Position numbers and translations under genes: made by a program
Shown: positions 23,786 to 32,259 of the stretch, in pieces
How the letters are laid out: each line of letters starts with the position of its first letter
Position numbering within the stretch: position 1 is the stretch's first letter
Assembly: GCA_017470485.1 (NCBI GenBank)
Contig: JAFUYQ010000020.1
Span: forward strand, 1-47,619
DNA: 47,619 bases
Origin: Synergistaceae bacterium
GTDB taxonomy: Bacteria; Synergistota; Synergistia; Synergistales; Aminobacteriaceae
Reading direction: 5' to 3'
Notes under the pieces: generated by a model
Told to the model about the DNA's origin: nothing
Database searches by the model: none
The model's input: the letters and a program-made list of their open reading frames with translations, nothing else

Positions 23786-25054
23786 ATGACCGAAGAAGAG
23801 AGATTAGCCAAAAATAATCAAATCCGCGAACAAAGCAAACAGACTCGGGAAAAGCGAAAAAGTCAAGTTTGCCGGGTATATCGTGTGAAAATAGACATCT
23901 CTCATCTGAATGAAGCGCAGAAACTTCAGCTTAAAATGCTTTTTGTAGAGGCAAAATGGTTGTACAACGATGCTTTAACTTTCATGAAAGGCCATAATAT
24001 TAATGATTATGATACTAAGGCGCAGACAGTAAACGGATTAGATAAAGACCGTCAAGCTGTAACCCATGAGCTTCAATACTTATCATCACAGATGAAACAG
24101 TCCGTAATACAAGGGATAAAGTCCAGCTTAAAATCTCTGTCAACCTTAAAGAAAACTCAAAATAAAGTAGGAAGTCTGCACTATAAATCAGAATATGTAT
24201 CAATCAACCTTAAACAGCACAAAGTAACGTACAGATTTTATGACAAACAACATATAGGCATTCAAGGTTTCAGCAAACCAATAAAAATCAGAGGGACAAA
24301 ACAGTTCTGGAATATACCGAATATTGAATTTGCCAATGCTAAACTGCTGAACCTGCCCGATGGTTATTATCTTGCAGTAACGACATTTCAGAATAAGGGA
24401 GGTGAACAGAAAAAGTACAAAAGTGAAATCGGAATAGATATGGGAATAAAGACAACGATAACGACCTCAGACGGCAGAAAATATAAAGTATTGGTTGAAG
24501 AAAGTGAACGGATAAAGAGATGTCAAAGGTTAATAGCCAGACGTAAGAGGGGTTCAAGCAACCGATACAAGGCTGTCATGTTGTTAAGAAAAGCCTATAA
24601 GAAATTAGGCAGCAGGAAACGAGATACAGCTAATAAAATCGTTAATGAGCTTTTAGAGCATGAGAAAGTATATATGCAGGACGAAAACTTAAAAGGCTGG
24701 CACAAGGGCTTGTTCGGAAGAACAGTGCAGCATTCAGTGCTAGGACACATAAAAAGAAAGCTGATGATAAATGAGCGGGTAATTGTTCTTTCAGTCAATA
24801 AGCCAACAACGAAATATTGTCCTGTTTGCGGAACGCTCAGAAAAGATATAAAACTTTCAGACCGAGTGTATGAATGTCTATGCGGATATAAAGAAGACAG
24901 GGATATACACGCAGCATGGAACATGATACTGCTGTCAAAAATAGATACCTATGGGACGCAGGGAATTAACGCCTTTGGAGAGGATATAAGACAGCTTAAG
25001 CCGCAAGATTTGAGCTGCTGCCTCGCAGAATTAGGAAGCCCCTCGCTTCTATAA
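23786..25054 (+). CDS. tnpB: TnpB, RNA-guided nuclease of the IS605 group
   Basis: 422 residues, a typical TnpB length. The RuvC-like catalytic triad is intact: Asp218 in EIGIDMGIKT, Glu300 in MQDENLKGW, and the DRD at 371-373 in EDRDIHAAWNM. A zinc finger between the last two uses Cys345/Cys348 (CPVC) and Cys364/Cys366 (CLC, one residue shorter than the usual CxxC). The basic N-terminus (about 1-30, rich in K/R/E/Q) precedes the OrfB helix-turn-helix part. TnpB is guided by an omega-RNA made from the 3' end of its own transcript, and this gene runs directly into a right-end hairpin. Base composition is more AT-rich than the flanking genes, consistent with transfer. Confidence 0.9.
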   Translation: MTEEERLAKNNQIREQSKQTREKRKSQVCRVYRVKIDISHLNEAQKLQLKMLFVEAKWLYNDALTFMKGHNINDYDTKAQTVNGLDKDRQAVTHELQYLSSQMKQSVIQGIKSSLKSLSTLKKTQNKVGSLHYKSEYVSINLKQHKVTYRFYDKQHIGIQGFSKPIKIRGTKQFWNIPNIEFANAKLLNLPDGYYLAVTTFQNKGGEQKKYKSEIGIDMGIKTTITTSDGRKYKVLVEESERIKRCQRLIARRKRGSSNRYKAVMLLRKAYKKLGSRKRDTANKIVNELLEHEKVYMQDENLKGWHKGLFGRTVQHSVLGHIKRKLMINERVIVLSVNKPTTKYCPVCGTLRKDIKLSDRVYECLCGYKEDRDIHAAWNMILLSKIDTYGTQGINAFGEDIRQLKPQDLSCCLAELGSPSLL

Positions 25055-25070
25055 GCTAGGGTAGTTCACA
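24950..25070 (+). ncRNA. Probable omega-RNA scaffold at the tnpB 3' end
   Basis: In this family the guide RNA is processed from the end of the tnpB mRNA and the right end, with the flanking DNA as guide. Here GAAGCCCCTCGCTTC through AAGCTAGGG forms a stem (CCCTCGCTT 25040-25048 with AAGCTAGGG 25053-25061, one mismatch) that spans the tnpB stop, followed by TAGTTCAC. Bases after about 25070 would be the guide. The 5' limit is a guess. Confidence 0.45.
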
Positions 25071-25099
25071 CTAAACTGAATAAGGTTAAACACGTAATC

Positions 25100-25128
25100 T
25101 TGACTGAGATTTGACCGGCAACTAAAAT
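25100..25128 (+). promoter_or_regulatory. purB promoter
   Basis: TTGACT, exact 17-nt spacer, TAAAAT. It lies between the tnpB element and purB. A 12-bp direct repeat GCAACTAAAATT occurs at 25118-25129 and 25135-25146, overlapping the -10 box, and might be a regulator site. Confidence 0.6.
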
Positions 25129-25170
25129 TTTACTGCAACTAAAATTCAAGTGTACTGGAGAAATTTAACA

Positions 25171-26466
25171 ATGATAGAAAGATATTCAGAGCGTGATGTT
25201 TCAGCTTTATGGGAAGAGCATAACAGGCTGAAAGTCATGCTTGATGTTGAACTGGCAGTCTGTCAGGCATGGTGCGAACAGGGGCGAATCCCTGAAGAAG
25301 CACTCGAAGATATTGTCGCTAATGCAAGTTTCACGGTCGAGAGAGTTCAGGAAATCGAAAAGAAAACTCAGCATGATGTCGTTGCGTTCGTCAGCGCGGT
25401 AGCCGAGAACATAGGCGAAAACGGAAGGTATCTCCACTTGGGAATGACCTCAAGCGATATTCTTGACACCGCAAGCTCAATAATGCTCCGCGATTCACTC
25501 GACATAATCATCAAGGCACTCGATGAACTTGATGAAGTCGTCTCCGAACTTGCGAAAAAATATAAGCACCTTCCCACAATCGGACGCACTCACGGGATTC
25601 ATGCCGAGCCTACATCGTTAGGGCTGAAGTTCCTCAACTGGCACTCGGAATTACTCAGGGACAAGGGAAGACTCGAATACGCCCGTAAAGATGTTTCAGC
25701 CGGAAAAATCTCAGGGGCGGTAGGAACTTATGCGATGAGTTCACCGAAACTTGAGGCAAGAGTCTGCGAGCTTCTCGGCCTCGAACCTGCTAAAGTCTCG
25801 AACCAGATTTTACAGCGCGACCGTCATGCCGCCGTACTCAATGCCCTCGCCGTAATGGGCTCAACTCTCGAACGTATGGCACTCGAAATCCGAAACCTTC
25901 AGCGCACCGAAGTCCGTGAAGCGTTTGAGCCTTTCGGAGTCGGCCAGAAGGGTTCATCGGCCATGCCCCACAAACGCAATCCCGTTAAATGCGAACGTAT
26001 CTGCGGAATGGCAAGACTTCTCAGGGGCTACGCGCTCACAGGCATGGAGAATATAGCATTGTGGCACGAAAGGGACATCAGTCATTCATCAACCGAGAGA
26101 ATAATCTGGCCTGACGCTTTCAATATTGCGGCGTTCATGACGAGGAGCATGACGAAAATTCTGAAGGGCTTAGTCGTTGACGAGATGAGAGTGAAACATA
26201 ACATCAACCAGACTAACGGCCTTGTGTATTCGCAGAGAGTGTTGACGTTCCTGCTTGACGAGCTGAAACTTTCAAGGGAGGACGCTTATGCCATCGTTCA
26301 GGAGAACGCCATGAAGACCGCCTCAAGCGGTGTGTCATTCCTTGACCTCTTGCTGACCGATGAGAGAATGAAGGAAGTTAACCCCGAAAGACTGAAAGCA
26401 CTGTTCGAGAACGATTTTTATCTCAGGTATGTCGATGAAGTTTTCGCGAGGTTCTTCAAGGAGTAA
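25171..26466 (+). CDS. purB: Adenylosuccinate lyase
   Basis: 431 residues from ATG 25171 (GGAG 10 nt upstream; an upstream in-frame GTG at 25150 is less likely). This matches the length of Bacillus PurB. It catalyses two fumarate-releasing steps in AMP/IMP synthesis. Motifs: RYSERDVSALWEEHNRL, HDVVAFVSAVAENIG, LHLGMTSSDILDTA, TIGRTHGIHAEPTS with the active-site His, and the superfamily signature GSSAMPHKRNPVKCE. The final TAA shares one base with the ATG of miaB. Confidence 0.96.
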   Translation: MIERYSERDVSALWEEHNRLKVMLDVELAVCQAWCEQGRIPEEALEDIVANASFTVERVQEIEKKTQHDVVAFVSAVAENIGENGRYLHLGMTSSDILDTASSIMLRDSLDIIIKALDELDEVVSELAKKYKHLPTIGRTHGIHAEPTSLGLKFLNWHSELLRDKGRLEYARKDVSAGKISGAVGTYAMSSPKLEARVCELLGLEPAKVSNQILQRDRHAAVLNALAVMGSTLERMALEIRNLQRTEVREAFEPFGVGQKGSSAMPHKRNPVKCERICGMARLLRGYALTGMENIALWHERDISHSSTERIIWPDAFNIAAFMTRSMTKILKGLVVDEMRVKHNINQTNGLVYSQRVLTFLLDELKLSREDAYAIVQENAMKTASSGVSFLDLLLTDERMKEVNPERLKALFENDFYLRYVDEVFARFFKE

Positions 26467-27800
26467 TGGGCGGTAACGGAAAAAAGTTCTGCGTCAAAGT
26501 CTACGGCTGTCAAATGAATGTCTATGACGCTGACAGGGTGAGGACTGTATTATGCTCAAGGGGCTGGGAGGAAGTTCAGGAGGACGAAGCTGACGTGATT
26601 ATGATTACGGGGTGCAGCGTCCGCGCCAAAGCCGAGCAGAAAGTCTGGAGCGAAATCGGCCTCTATGACCCCTCATGGAAAAAATCTCAGCGTCCCTTAG
26701 TCGCTCTCACCGGCTGTATAGCACAGAGAATCGGAGTCAATGCCTTAAACCGCTTCCCTTATGTCAGGTTAGTGGCAGGGCCTAGACATATCGGATTACT
26801 GCCGGACGCAATCGAACAGATAGCCTCGCACCCGAAATCACGAATCAATCTTCTTGACGATGACCCGAAAGAGTTTCACTCGCTTAATTTCGACTCCGAC
26901 AACATCACCATTAAACGGGACAATAAACACAAAGCCTATGTAACGATTGCACACGGCTGTGATAATTTCTGCACGTACTGCATTGTTCCATATGTAAGAG
27001 GAAGATTTGTCTCGCGCAATCCGGAAGATATATTTTCGGAATGCAGAATGTTAATTGATGACGGCGTTAAGGAAATCACACTGCTCGGCCAGAACGTGAA
27101 CAGTTACGGGAAAGATATAGGGCTGAATTTCGCATGGCTTCTTGAGAAGGTGGCGAGGCTCGAAGGAATTAAGCGCGTAAGATTTGTAACGTCATTGCCG
27201 CAGGATTTCACTGGCGATATTGTTGATGTCATGGCCGGAATTGAGACGGTCTGCCCGTCGCTGAACCTTCCTGTTCAGTCGGGAAGCACGAGGATTTTGA
27301 GAATGATGAACCGCAAGTACACTCGCGAAGAATACATCGACAAAGTGAAGATGACGCGCGAGAAAATTCCGGGCTTGGGGCTTACGACAGATTTAATCGT
27401 GGGATTTCCTGGAGAGACTGAGGAGGACTTCGAGGATTCGATGAGCCTTCTCAGCGAAATAAGATTCGACCTCGTTCACAGTGCTGCTTACTCCGAACGC
27501 GAGGGAACTCCGGCTGCAACAATGGAGGGAGCATTGCCGGTTGAGTTAAGGCTTGAACGTCTCAACAGGCTCAATGAGCTTCAGGACAGCATAACTCTAG
27601 GAATCAACAAGGCATTAACTGGAGAGGTCTTCGAGATTCTTGTTGACGACTCAGCCCCCAAAGGCGATGGATTATTGCAGGGCAGGACTCCGAGCGACAA
27701 GGTAGTAATTTTCGAGGGCAGTAAGAAACTTCTCGGGCAGTTCGTGAAAGTAAGAATCACTGAGGCTGAAGCGTGGTGTCTTCACGGCGAATTAGTCTGA
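26466..27800 (+). CDS. miaB: tRNA 2-methylthio-N6-isopentenyladenosine synthase
   Basis: 444 residues with the three parts of a methylthiotransferase. The N-terminal UPF0004 domain has Cys15 (YGCQMN), Cys50 (TGCSVR) and Cys84 (TGCIAQR). The radical-SAM core has CDNFCTYC in AHGCDNFCTYCIVPYVRGRF, and a TRAM domain closes the protein (GEVFEILVDDSAP...LLQGRTPSDKVVIF). It methylthiolates A37 of tRNAs reading U-starting codons; MiaB is preferred over RimO/MtaB because of YGCQMN and the QDFTGDI/VQSGS context. It overlaps the purB stop by 1 nt and the 3' end of the convergent cobQ by 44 nt. Confidence 0.92.
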   Translation: MGGNGKKFCVKVYGCQMNVYDADRVRTVLCSRGWEEVQEDEADVIMITGCSVRAKAEQKVWSEIGLYDPSWKKSQRPLVALTGCIAQRIGVNALNRFPYVRLVAGPRHIGLLPDAIEQIASHPKSRINLLDDDPKEFHSLNFDSDNITIKRDNKHKAYVTIAHGCDNFCTYCIVPYVRGRFVSRNPEDIFSECRMLIDDGVKEITLLGQNVNSYGKDIGLNFAWLLEKVARLEGIKRVRFVTSLPQDFTGDIVDVMAGIETVCPSLNLPVQSGSTRILRMMNRKYTREEYIDKVKMTREKIPGLGLTTDLIVGFPGETEEDFEDSMSLLSEIRFDLVHSAAYSEREGTPAATMEGALPVELRLERLNRLNELQDSITLGINKALTGEVFEILVDDSAPKGDGLLQGRTPSDKVVIFEGSKKLLGQFVKVRITEAEAWCLHGELV

Positions 27801-28632
27801 GAATGTAATCAACATCGAGGGACTTCGCCAAAACATCAGCAATCAAATCGAAACCGTCATTTTCATTGGTGAGCGTGTCAATAACGTCATGCTCACCGTA
27901 ATTTTTTGAGTGCCGTACAGTGATGAGGCTGTCCTCTTCGGGAAGTTTAACCTCCTTGATGAAAGGCAAAACTCCGACAACCTTAACGCCGGTATAATCC
28001 TCAGTCCATTTCACAGCGTCAGTGAAAAGGTTAATATCGCCCCTGAACATGTTGAAGATTATCCCTTTGACATGGGGACGGTCAGAGCCTAATAGTTCGA
28101 GAGTTCCGACGACTGACGCTAAAGAACCTCCTCTGTCAACGTCAGCGGCAAGGATAACAGGCACATCGGCTTCACGGGCAATACGCATGTTGACGATCTC
28201 GGTTGAGTTGAGGTTGATTTCAGCCGGACTTCCTGCACCTTCGATGATAACGGCCTCGAAGTTTTCGCGGATATGAGCGAGAGCCTTGCGGACAGCGTTA
28301 ATTCCTTCGTGCTGCGTGAAATTCCTGTAGCCTTCTGTCGAATGAGCATAGCTTATGCCGTTGAGTATGATTTCGGAGGACTGGTCATGACTTGGCTTGA
28401 GGAGTATGGGATTCATGAAGGTTTCGGGACGGAGACGGGCGGCTCTTGCCTGAACGGCTTGGGCGGTACTGATTTCGAGTCCGTCATGAGTGGTGAAAGA
28501 GTTATTGCTCATGTTCTGAGATTTGAACGGACAGACTTTTAATCCCATGTTTGAGAGGAGGCGGCATAGCCCCGTTACGATGAAACTCTTTCCCGAACCG
28601 CTTGATGTTCCCTGAATCATTAGACCTTTCAT
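27757..28632 (-). CDS. cobQ: Cobyric acid synthase lacking the glutaminase domain
   Basis: 291 residues against about 490-510 for a normal CobQ/CbiP. Residues 1-235 are the ATP-dependent amidotransferase synthetase domain: P-loop IQGTSSGSGKS (7-16), FKSQNMSNNSF, GLEISTAQAVQARAA, NPILLKPS, EGAGSPAEINL and DVDRGGSLASVVGTLEL. The class I glutaminase domain (nucleophile Cys, catalytic His/Glu) is absent. Yet the last 35 residues, DGFDLIADVLAKSLDVDYIL, resemble the normal extreme C-terminus of full CobQ, so this looks like a clean internal loss of the middle-to-late domain. It overlaps cobD by 4 nt. It could be ammonia-dependent, use a separate glutaminase, or be non-functional. Confidence 0.85.
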   Translation of the reverse strand: MKGLMIQGTSSGSGKSFIVTGLCRLLSNMGLKVCPFKSQNMSNNSFTTHDGLEISTAQAVQARAARLRPETFMNPILLKPSHDQSSEIILNGISYAHSTEGYRNFTQHEGINAVRKALAHIRENFEAVIIEGAGSPAEINLNSTEIVNMRIAREADVPVILAADVDRGGSLASVVGTLELLGSDRPHVKGIIFNMFRGDINLFTDAVKWTEDYTGVKVVGVLPFIKEVKLPEEDSLITVRHSKNYGEHDVIDTLTNENDGFDLIADVLAKSLDVDYILRLIRREDTTLQPQ

Positions 28633-29609
28633 TTATTTACTCCCTTCATGGCCTCTACAAACAGCCTATTCTCTTCGGGCAGTCTTGTCGAAACCCGTAT
28701 ATATTTTCCCCAAAGCCCCTCAAAATTTTTCGTGTGCCTCACAGCGATTCCCTTCGTCAATAAATGCCTTATAGTTTCAACGTCATCGTTCACCCTCACA
28801 AGGAAGTAATGAACATTTGAGTCCATAACCTCAAAGCCTGCCGCCCTCAAACTCTCAATGAACATCGGAGTATTTACGCTGTAAAAATCCCTTGTCCTCT
28901 GATAGAACACTTCATCATTGAGAAAGCGCAACGCTAATTCCTGAGCAAAGGCATTAACGCTCCATGAGGGCATACGGAATTTCAGAGCCTCGATAACATT
29001 TTCATCGGCTATGACGTAACCTATTCTCGCGCCGCTGAGATGAAAAATTTTAGTCAGCGACCTGAGAATTACAGCGTTGTGAGAATCAGTCAGCCTTTCG
29101 GGTTCACGGCCTCTCAGAAAATCAATATACGCCTCGTCAATCATGAATATTGTGTCAGGATTAGCCTTGATTACGCACGAAAGGTCTGGAATAAATTTAC
29201 CTGTCGGGTTATTGGGGTTAGTGATTATGACATGGCGGAACTTCCCAGCGTCCTCAATCCTGAAAATACTCTCCGCATTCCTGAAGGCTCTCATGTATTC
29301 CGTGTAACACGGCTGAAGAATCGCTGTGTCCTCGCCAAAAAACTCCGACAGCAAAAATATCGCCTGATTAATTCCGCTGGTGAAAAGGATTCGTGAAGGG
29401 CTTATGTTCTCCCTCAAGGCTATAATCTCCCTTAACCTCGTGCAATCGGGGTCAGGGTAGCTTGACGCTAAACGCTCAACTTCAATACTGAAGTCCGGCC
29501 ATGAAAGAACGTTAGTGTTAGTGCTGAAGTCTAATACCTTTTCGGGCATCTCGATTCCGAAGAAACGGTACAAATTTTGAGGGTTAGCCCCGTGAATTAT
29601 AGTGTCCAT
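28629..29609 (-). CDS. cobD: Threonine-phosphate decarboxylase (CobD-like aminotransferase)
   Basis: About 326 residues of PLP-dependent fold type I. It should make (R)-1-amino-2-propanol phosphate for the cobalamin nucleotide loop. Motifs: FSTNTN near the start, SRILFTSGINQAIFLL, ITNPNNPTG, MIDEAYIDF with the PLP-contacting Asp, and the Schiff-base Lys in LRSLTKIFHLSGARIGY. Start chosen at ATG 29609 (MDTIIHGANPQN), which aligns with CobD N-termini and overlaps cbiB by 13 nt; an in-frame ATG at 29645 would add 12 residues. A HisC-like role is possible but the cbiB/cobQ neighbours favour CobD. Confidence 0.85.
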   Translation of the reverse strand: MDTIIHGANPQNLYRFFGIEMPEKVLDFSTNTNVLSWPDFSIEVERLASSYPDPDCTRLREIIALRENISPSRILFTSGINQAIFLLSEFFGEDTAILQPCYTEYMRAFRNAESIFRIEDAGKFRHVIITNPNNPTGKFIPDLSCVIKANPDTIFMIDEAYIDFLRGREPERLTDSHNAVILRSLTKIFHLSGARIGYVIADENVIEALKFRMPSWSVNAFAQELALRFLNDEVFYQRTRDFYSVNTPMFIESLRAAGFEVMDSNVHYFLVRVNDDVETIRHLLTKGIAVRHTKNFEGLWGKYIRVSTRLPEENRLFVEAMKGVNK

Positions 29610-30538
29610 GTCAGAAATATTACCATTAGAATGAAGATACCGCATGAAACGTCAAGAACCTTCCACGTCCTCACGATGTCAGAGATTGAAGGCTCACTGC
29701 CATTTCCATTAATGAAAGGCCGGCTGACGAACTCACCCCCGTAAAACGCTCCGCCTCCCAGCCTAACCCCCAGCACTCCGGCGAACGCGCTTTCGCCGTG
29801 CGCGCTGTTGGGACTCCTATGCTTCAGCCTGTCAGTCATGAATACCCTGAACCCTTCCCGAACCTTTCCGCCCGTGAACGCCCCTGACAAAACTATAATC
29901 AGTCCTCCAATTCGAGCAGGCAAAAAGTTCAGAACATCATCAAGCCTCGCTGAAGCCTTCCCGTATTTGCCGTAACTTTCGTAACCAAGCATTGAGTCAA
30001 GAGTGCTTGCCGCCTTGAAAAGCCAGACGCTTATAACCATTCCCCATTGAGGATTGAGAGCATGGCCGAGTCCGGCGAAGAACATCACTGAGATTACACC
30101 GTCAATCGAATTTTCAGCGATGGTTTCGATTGTTGAGCGAGTGATTTCAACCTCGTCAAGATTTTCGGTATCCCTTCCGACAACGAATGACAGATATTTT
30201 CTTGCGCCGGTTAAATCGTGATTGATGAGGCTGAAAAATATCGGGGCAGTTTCGTCTTTAAGATCCCTCCACGCTAAGGCTGAATACAAAAGGTACACTT
30301 CCATGAGAATATTACAACCCGAAACGTAAAGAAGCGTTCCGAAAAAAAATCCTGCCGTTATGAGCGTCATTAAGACAACGGCAAGACCTCTCATGAAAGA
30401 TTCGTTATTTCTGAAAAAGATTTTGTGCCAGAAATTTATCGCGTTGCCGATGAGTTTAACGGGGTGCGGAAAATTTCGGGGGTCTCCGAAAATCCAGTCG
30501 GCTATTACCGCAAGGCACAGAACAACCGTAAATCTCAA
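29597..30538 (-). CDS. cbiB: Adenosylcobinamide-phosphate synthase
   Basis: 313 residues of polytopic membrane protein. It joins aminopropanol(-phosphate) to adenosylcobyric acid, the step after CobQ and CobD. Family signatures: the opening VIADWIFGDPRNFPHPVKLIG, RSTIETIAENSIDGVISVMF, MLGYESYGKYGKASARLDD, and HRSPNSAHGESAFAGVLGVRLGG. It starts with TTG at 30538, only 3 nt after the preceding gene, with no strong ribosome site, so coupling to that gene is likely. Confidence 0.92.
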   Translation of the reverse strand: MRFTVVLCLAVIADWIFGDPRNFPHPVKLIGNAINFWHKIFFRNNESFMRGLAVVLMTLITAGFFFGTLLYVSGCNILMEVYLLYSALAWRDLKDETAPIFFSLINHDLTGARKYLSFVVGRDTENLDEVEITRSTIETIAENSIDGVISVMFFAGLGHALNPQWGMVISVWLFKAASTLDSMLGYESYGKYGKASARLDDVLNFLPARIGGLIIVLSGAFTGGKVREGFRVFMTDRLKHRSPNSAHGESAFAGVLGVRLGGGAFYGGEFVSRPFINGNGSEPSISDIVRTWKVLDVSCGIFILMVIFLTWTL

Positions 30539-30541
30539 CAG

Positions 30542-31276
30542 TTAATCATCACGTTCGCCGGGTCTTCCCCTGTAAAGCTCAACTGATATTACAGTTCCTT
30601 CGGTGTCGCCCTCGTAACGCCTTTCAATTACGGCGAGAGTCATATTCCTGTCGGGAAGCTCATACGAGAGAATATTCAAGTCAGGCTCACCGTAAGGAGT
30701 TTCACGGATTGTCGGAGTTCCTAATTTAGCCCTTACTTCGGGCTGGCTCATGTCGATTAAGTCAACGCCAAGCATTTTACTGCAAATGTCAAAGCGGTCA
30801 GTTCTGAAGTATAAATCCTCCGTGCCGTTTTCGCCGCTAAAGACACGGATAATTCCGCCGTCCGTAGTGTATGTGGTAATTCCGCCCTCATTTCTTTCCG
30901 ACCAGTTGCGCGGCCTATCCATGACTCGTCTCCGTGCCTTTGCGTAATGCTTGTAGATGTTTGAGGCTGATTTGCTTTTTCCGCCCATTTTCAAGCGAAT
31001 GCCGTTCTGCGGAAGCCACCCTGACTGGCCGTCAACGTTGACTTTGTACCACAGGAAATTATTTTTGTCCCTTGTCGCGCTCGGAACATTAATCCATTTC
31101 TGAGGCATTGAGATTTCCCTGCCCGGTGAATTTTCGTCAGCTCTCTTGTGAAGCTGAAGATACTGTTCGAGAGGGTAAGCCCATTGTCCTTTCGAGGGGG
31201 GTACGGGGTCAGCGAATGACAATGAAGCTGTTACCAATGTTAAAACTACTGCAAGCAGCAACGATTTTTTAGTCAT
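30542..31276 (-). CDS. Secreted SH3-like domain protein
   Basis: 244 residues with a clear signal peptide (MTKKSLLLAVVLTLVTASLS, cut near FA-DP). Residues about 35-95 resemble a bacterial SH3 fold (WINVPSATRDKNNFLWYKVN, GQSGWLPQNGIRL), often a cell-wall binding module. The rest (about 105-244) is a domain I do not recognise, with YTTDGGIIRVFSG, DLYFRTDRFDICSKMLG and repeated beta-strand patterns. It is first in the unit with cbiB-cobD-cobQ but has no evident link to cobalamin. A TATAAT on the minus strand at 31314-31309 is a candidate -10. Confidence 0.7.
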   Translation of the reverse strand: MTKKSLLLAVVLTLVTASLSFADPVPPSKGQWAYPLEQYLQLHKRADENSPGREISMPQKWINVPSATRDKNNFLWYKVNVDGQSGWLPQNGIRLKMGGKSKSASNIYKHYAKARRRVMDRPRNWSERNEGGITTYTTDGGIIRVFSGENGTEDLYFRTDRFDICSKMLGVDLIDMSQPEVRAKLGTPTIRETPYGEPDLNILSYELPDRNMTLAVIERRYEGDTEGTVISVELYRGRPGERDD

Positions 31277-31335
31277 GATGTTTGACTCCTTTGCTTGGAT
31301 TTTGAGTGATTATATTACATTTTTCATAATTATCA

Positions 31336-32259
31336 TCATGATGCTTCACCGCCGGAGCTGTCTTTGTTCTTCAGCCCTGCTATATACTCTCTGAAATCAG
31401 GCGTTACAGGCTGACGGAACTTCATGTTTTCGCCCGTAACAGGGTGCTGAAATTCCAGCTTCCACGAATGAAGAAACACCCTCCCTAATCCATCATCAGG
31501 CGCGCCGTAAGTTCTATCCCCGACTAACGGGCAGCCTAAAGCCGACATATGAACTCGAATTTGATGAGTCCTCCCCGTAAATAATTCGCACTCAACCAGA
31601 GATATACCGTTAATGCTCCAGTGAACTTTGTAGCCGGTCAGTGATGGTTTTCCGCTCTCAATGATTACCATGCGGAGATAGTTACGTGGATCTCGGTCAA
31701 TAGGCCCTGAGAGTATGCCCTCTTTTTTTTCGGGGCAGCCGTGCGCTAACGCTATGTAGTGTTTGTGAATCGTCCGTTCCTTGAACATTTCCTGAAGCGC
31801 GAGTGTTACCTTCTGAGTTCTCGCCACAATCATAAGGCCGGAAGTACCCCCGTCAAGCCTGTGAACTATGCCGGGTCTTAACCAGTTAGGAAGTTTTCGG
31901 AGTTCCGGGTAACGGTAGACTAATCCATTAACAAGAGTGCCTCTCCAGTTTCCGGGCGCAGGGTGAACAACGACTCCAGAGGGCTTATTGACGACAATCA
32001 AATACTCATCTTCATAGACGACATCAAAATCAACGGGTTCAGCGCGCAGATATTCGATGTTTAATGATTCTGGAATGTCTGCAGTGAATTTCTGACCGCT
32101 TCGGACGCTCTGGGAAGATTTTGTATGACGGCCTGTTTCGGATCTGACGTTTCCGTTTTTGATGAGCCTTTGAACCTGCGTTCGGGTATCGTCGAGCTTC
32201 TCCGAAAGAAATACATCAAGTCTCTCGTAATCCTTTTCAGCAACAACTTCAATAATCAC
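31336..32259 (-). CDS. rluD: 23S rRNA pseudouridine synthase, RluD/RluA family
   Basis: 307 residues: an N-terminal S4-like RNA-binding domain (ERLDVFLSEKLDDTRTQVQR) and a pseudouridine synthase domain. The catalytic motif reads GIVHRLDGGTSGLMIVAR, with the Asp intact and GG in place of the common KD. Other landmarks: IVVNKPSGVVVHPAPGN, HKHYIALAHG, TGRTHQIRVHMSALGCPLVG. The start is GTG, overlapping the cdc48 stop by 4 nt. RluD is preferred over RluC because of the S4 domain spacing and the VVHPAPGN motif. Confidence 0.88.
   Translation of the reverse strand: MIIEVVAEKDYERLDVFLSEKLDDTRTQVQRLIKNGNVRSETGRHTKSSQSVRSGQKFTADIPESLNIEYLRAEPVDFDVVYEDEYLIVVNKPSGVVVHPAPGNWRGTLVNGLVYRYPELRKLPNWLRPGIVHRLDGGTSGLMIVARTQKVTLALQEMFKERTIHKHYIALAHGCPEKKEGILSGPIDRDPRNYLRMVIIESGKPSLTGYKVHWSINGISLVECELFTGRTHQIRVHMSALGCPLVGDRTYGAPDDGLGRVFLHSWKLEFQHPVTGENMKFRQPVTPDFREYIAGLKNKDSSGGEAS

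Larger units (their letters stand above)
23735..25070 (+). mobile_element. IS1341-type (IS605 group) element with tnpB only
   Basis: A single tnpB gene bracketed by hairpins: AAAATTAT-GCTAGT-ATAATTTT at 23761-23782 on the left and a right-end stem at 25040-25061. No tnpA is present, so movement would need a Y1 transposase in trans; the IS200 tnpA copies at the window ends are candidates only by presence. The element sits between divergent yjbH and purB. The outer limits are estimates. Confidence 0.65.

Noticed and set aside
23735..25070. TnpB as part of a Cas12/CRISPR locus
   Set aside because: No repeat array or adaptation genes; the size, flanking hairpins and IS-like right end fit an IS605-group element.
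28629..31335. Cobalamin riboswitch controlling the cbiB-cobD-cobQ genes
   Set aside because: Gaps are too short and no B12-box-like sequence was seen.
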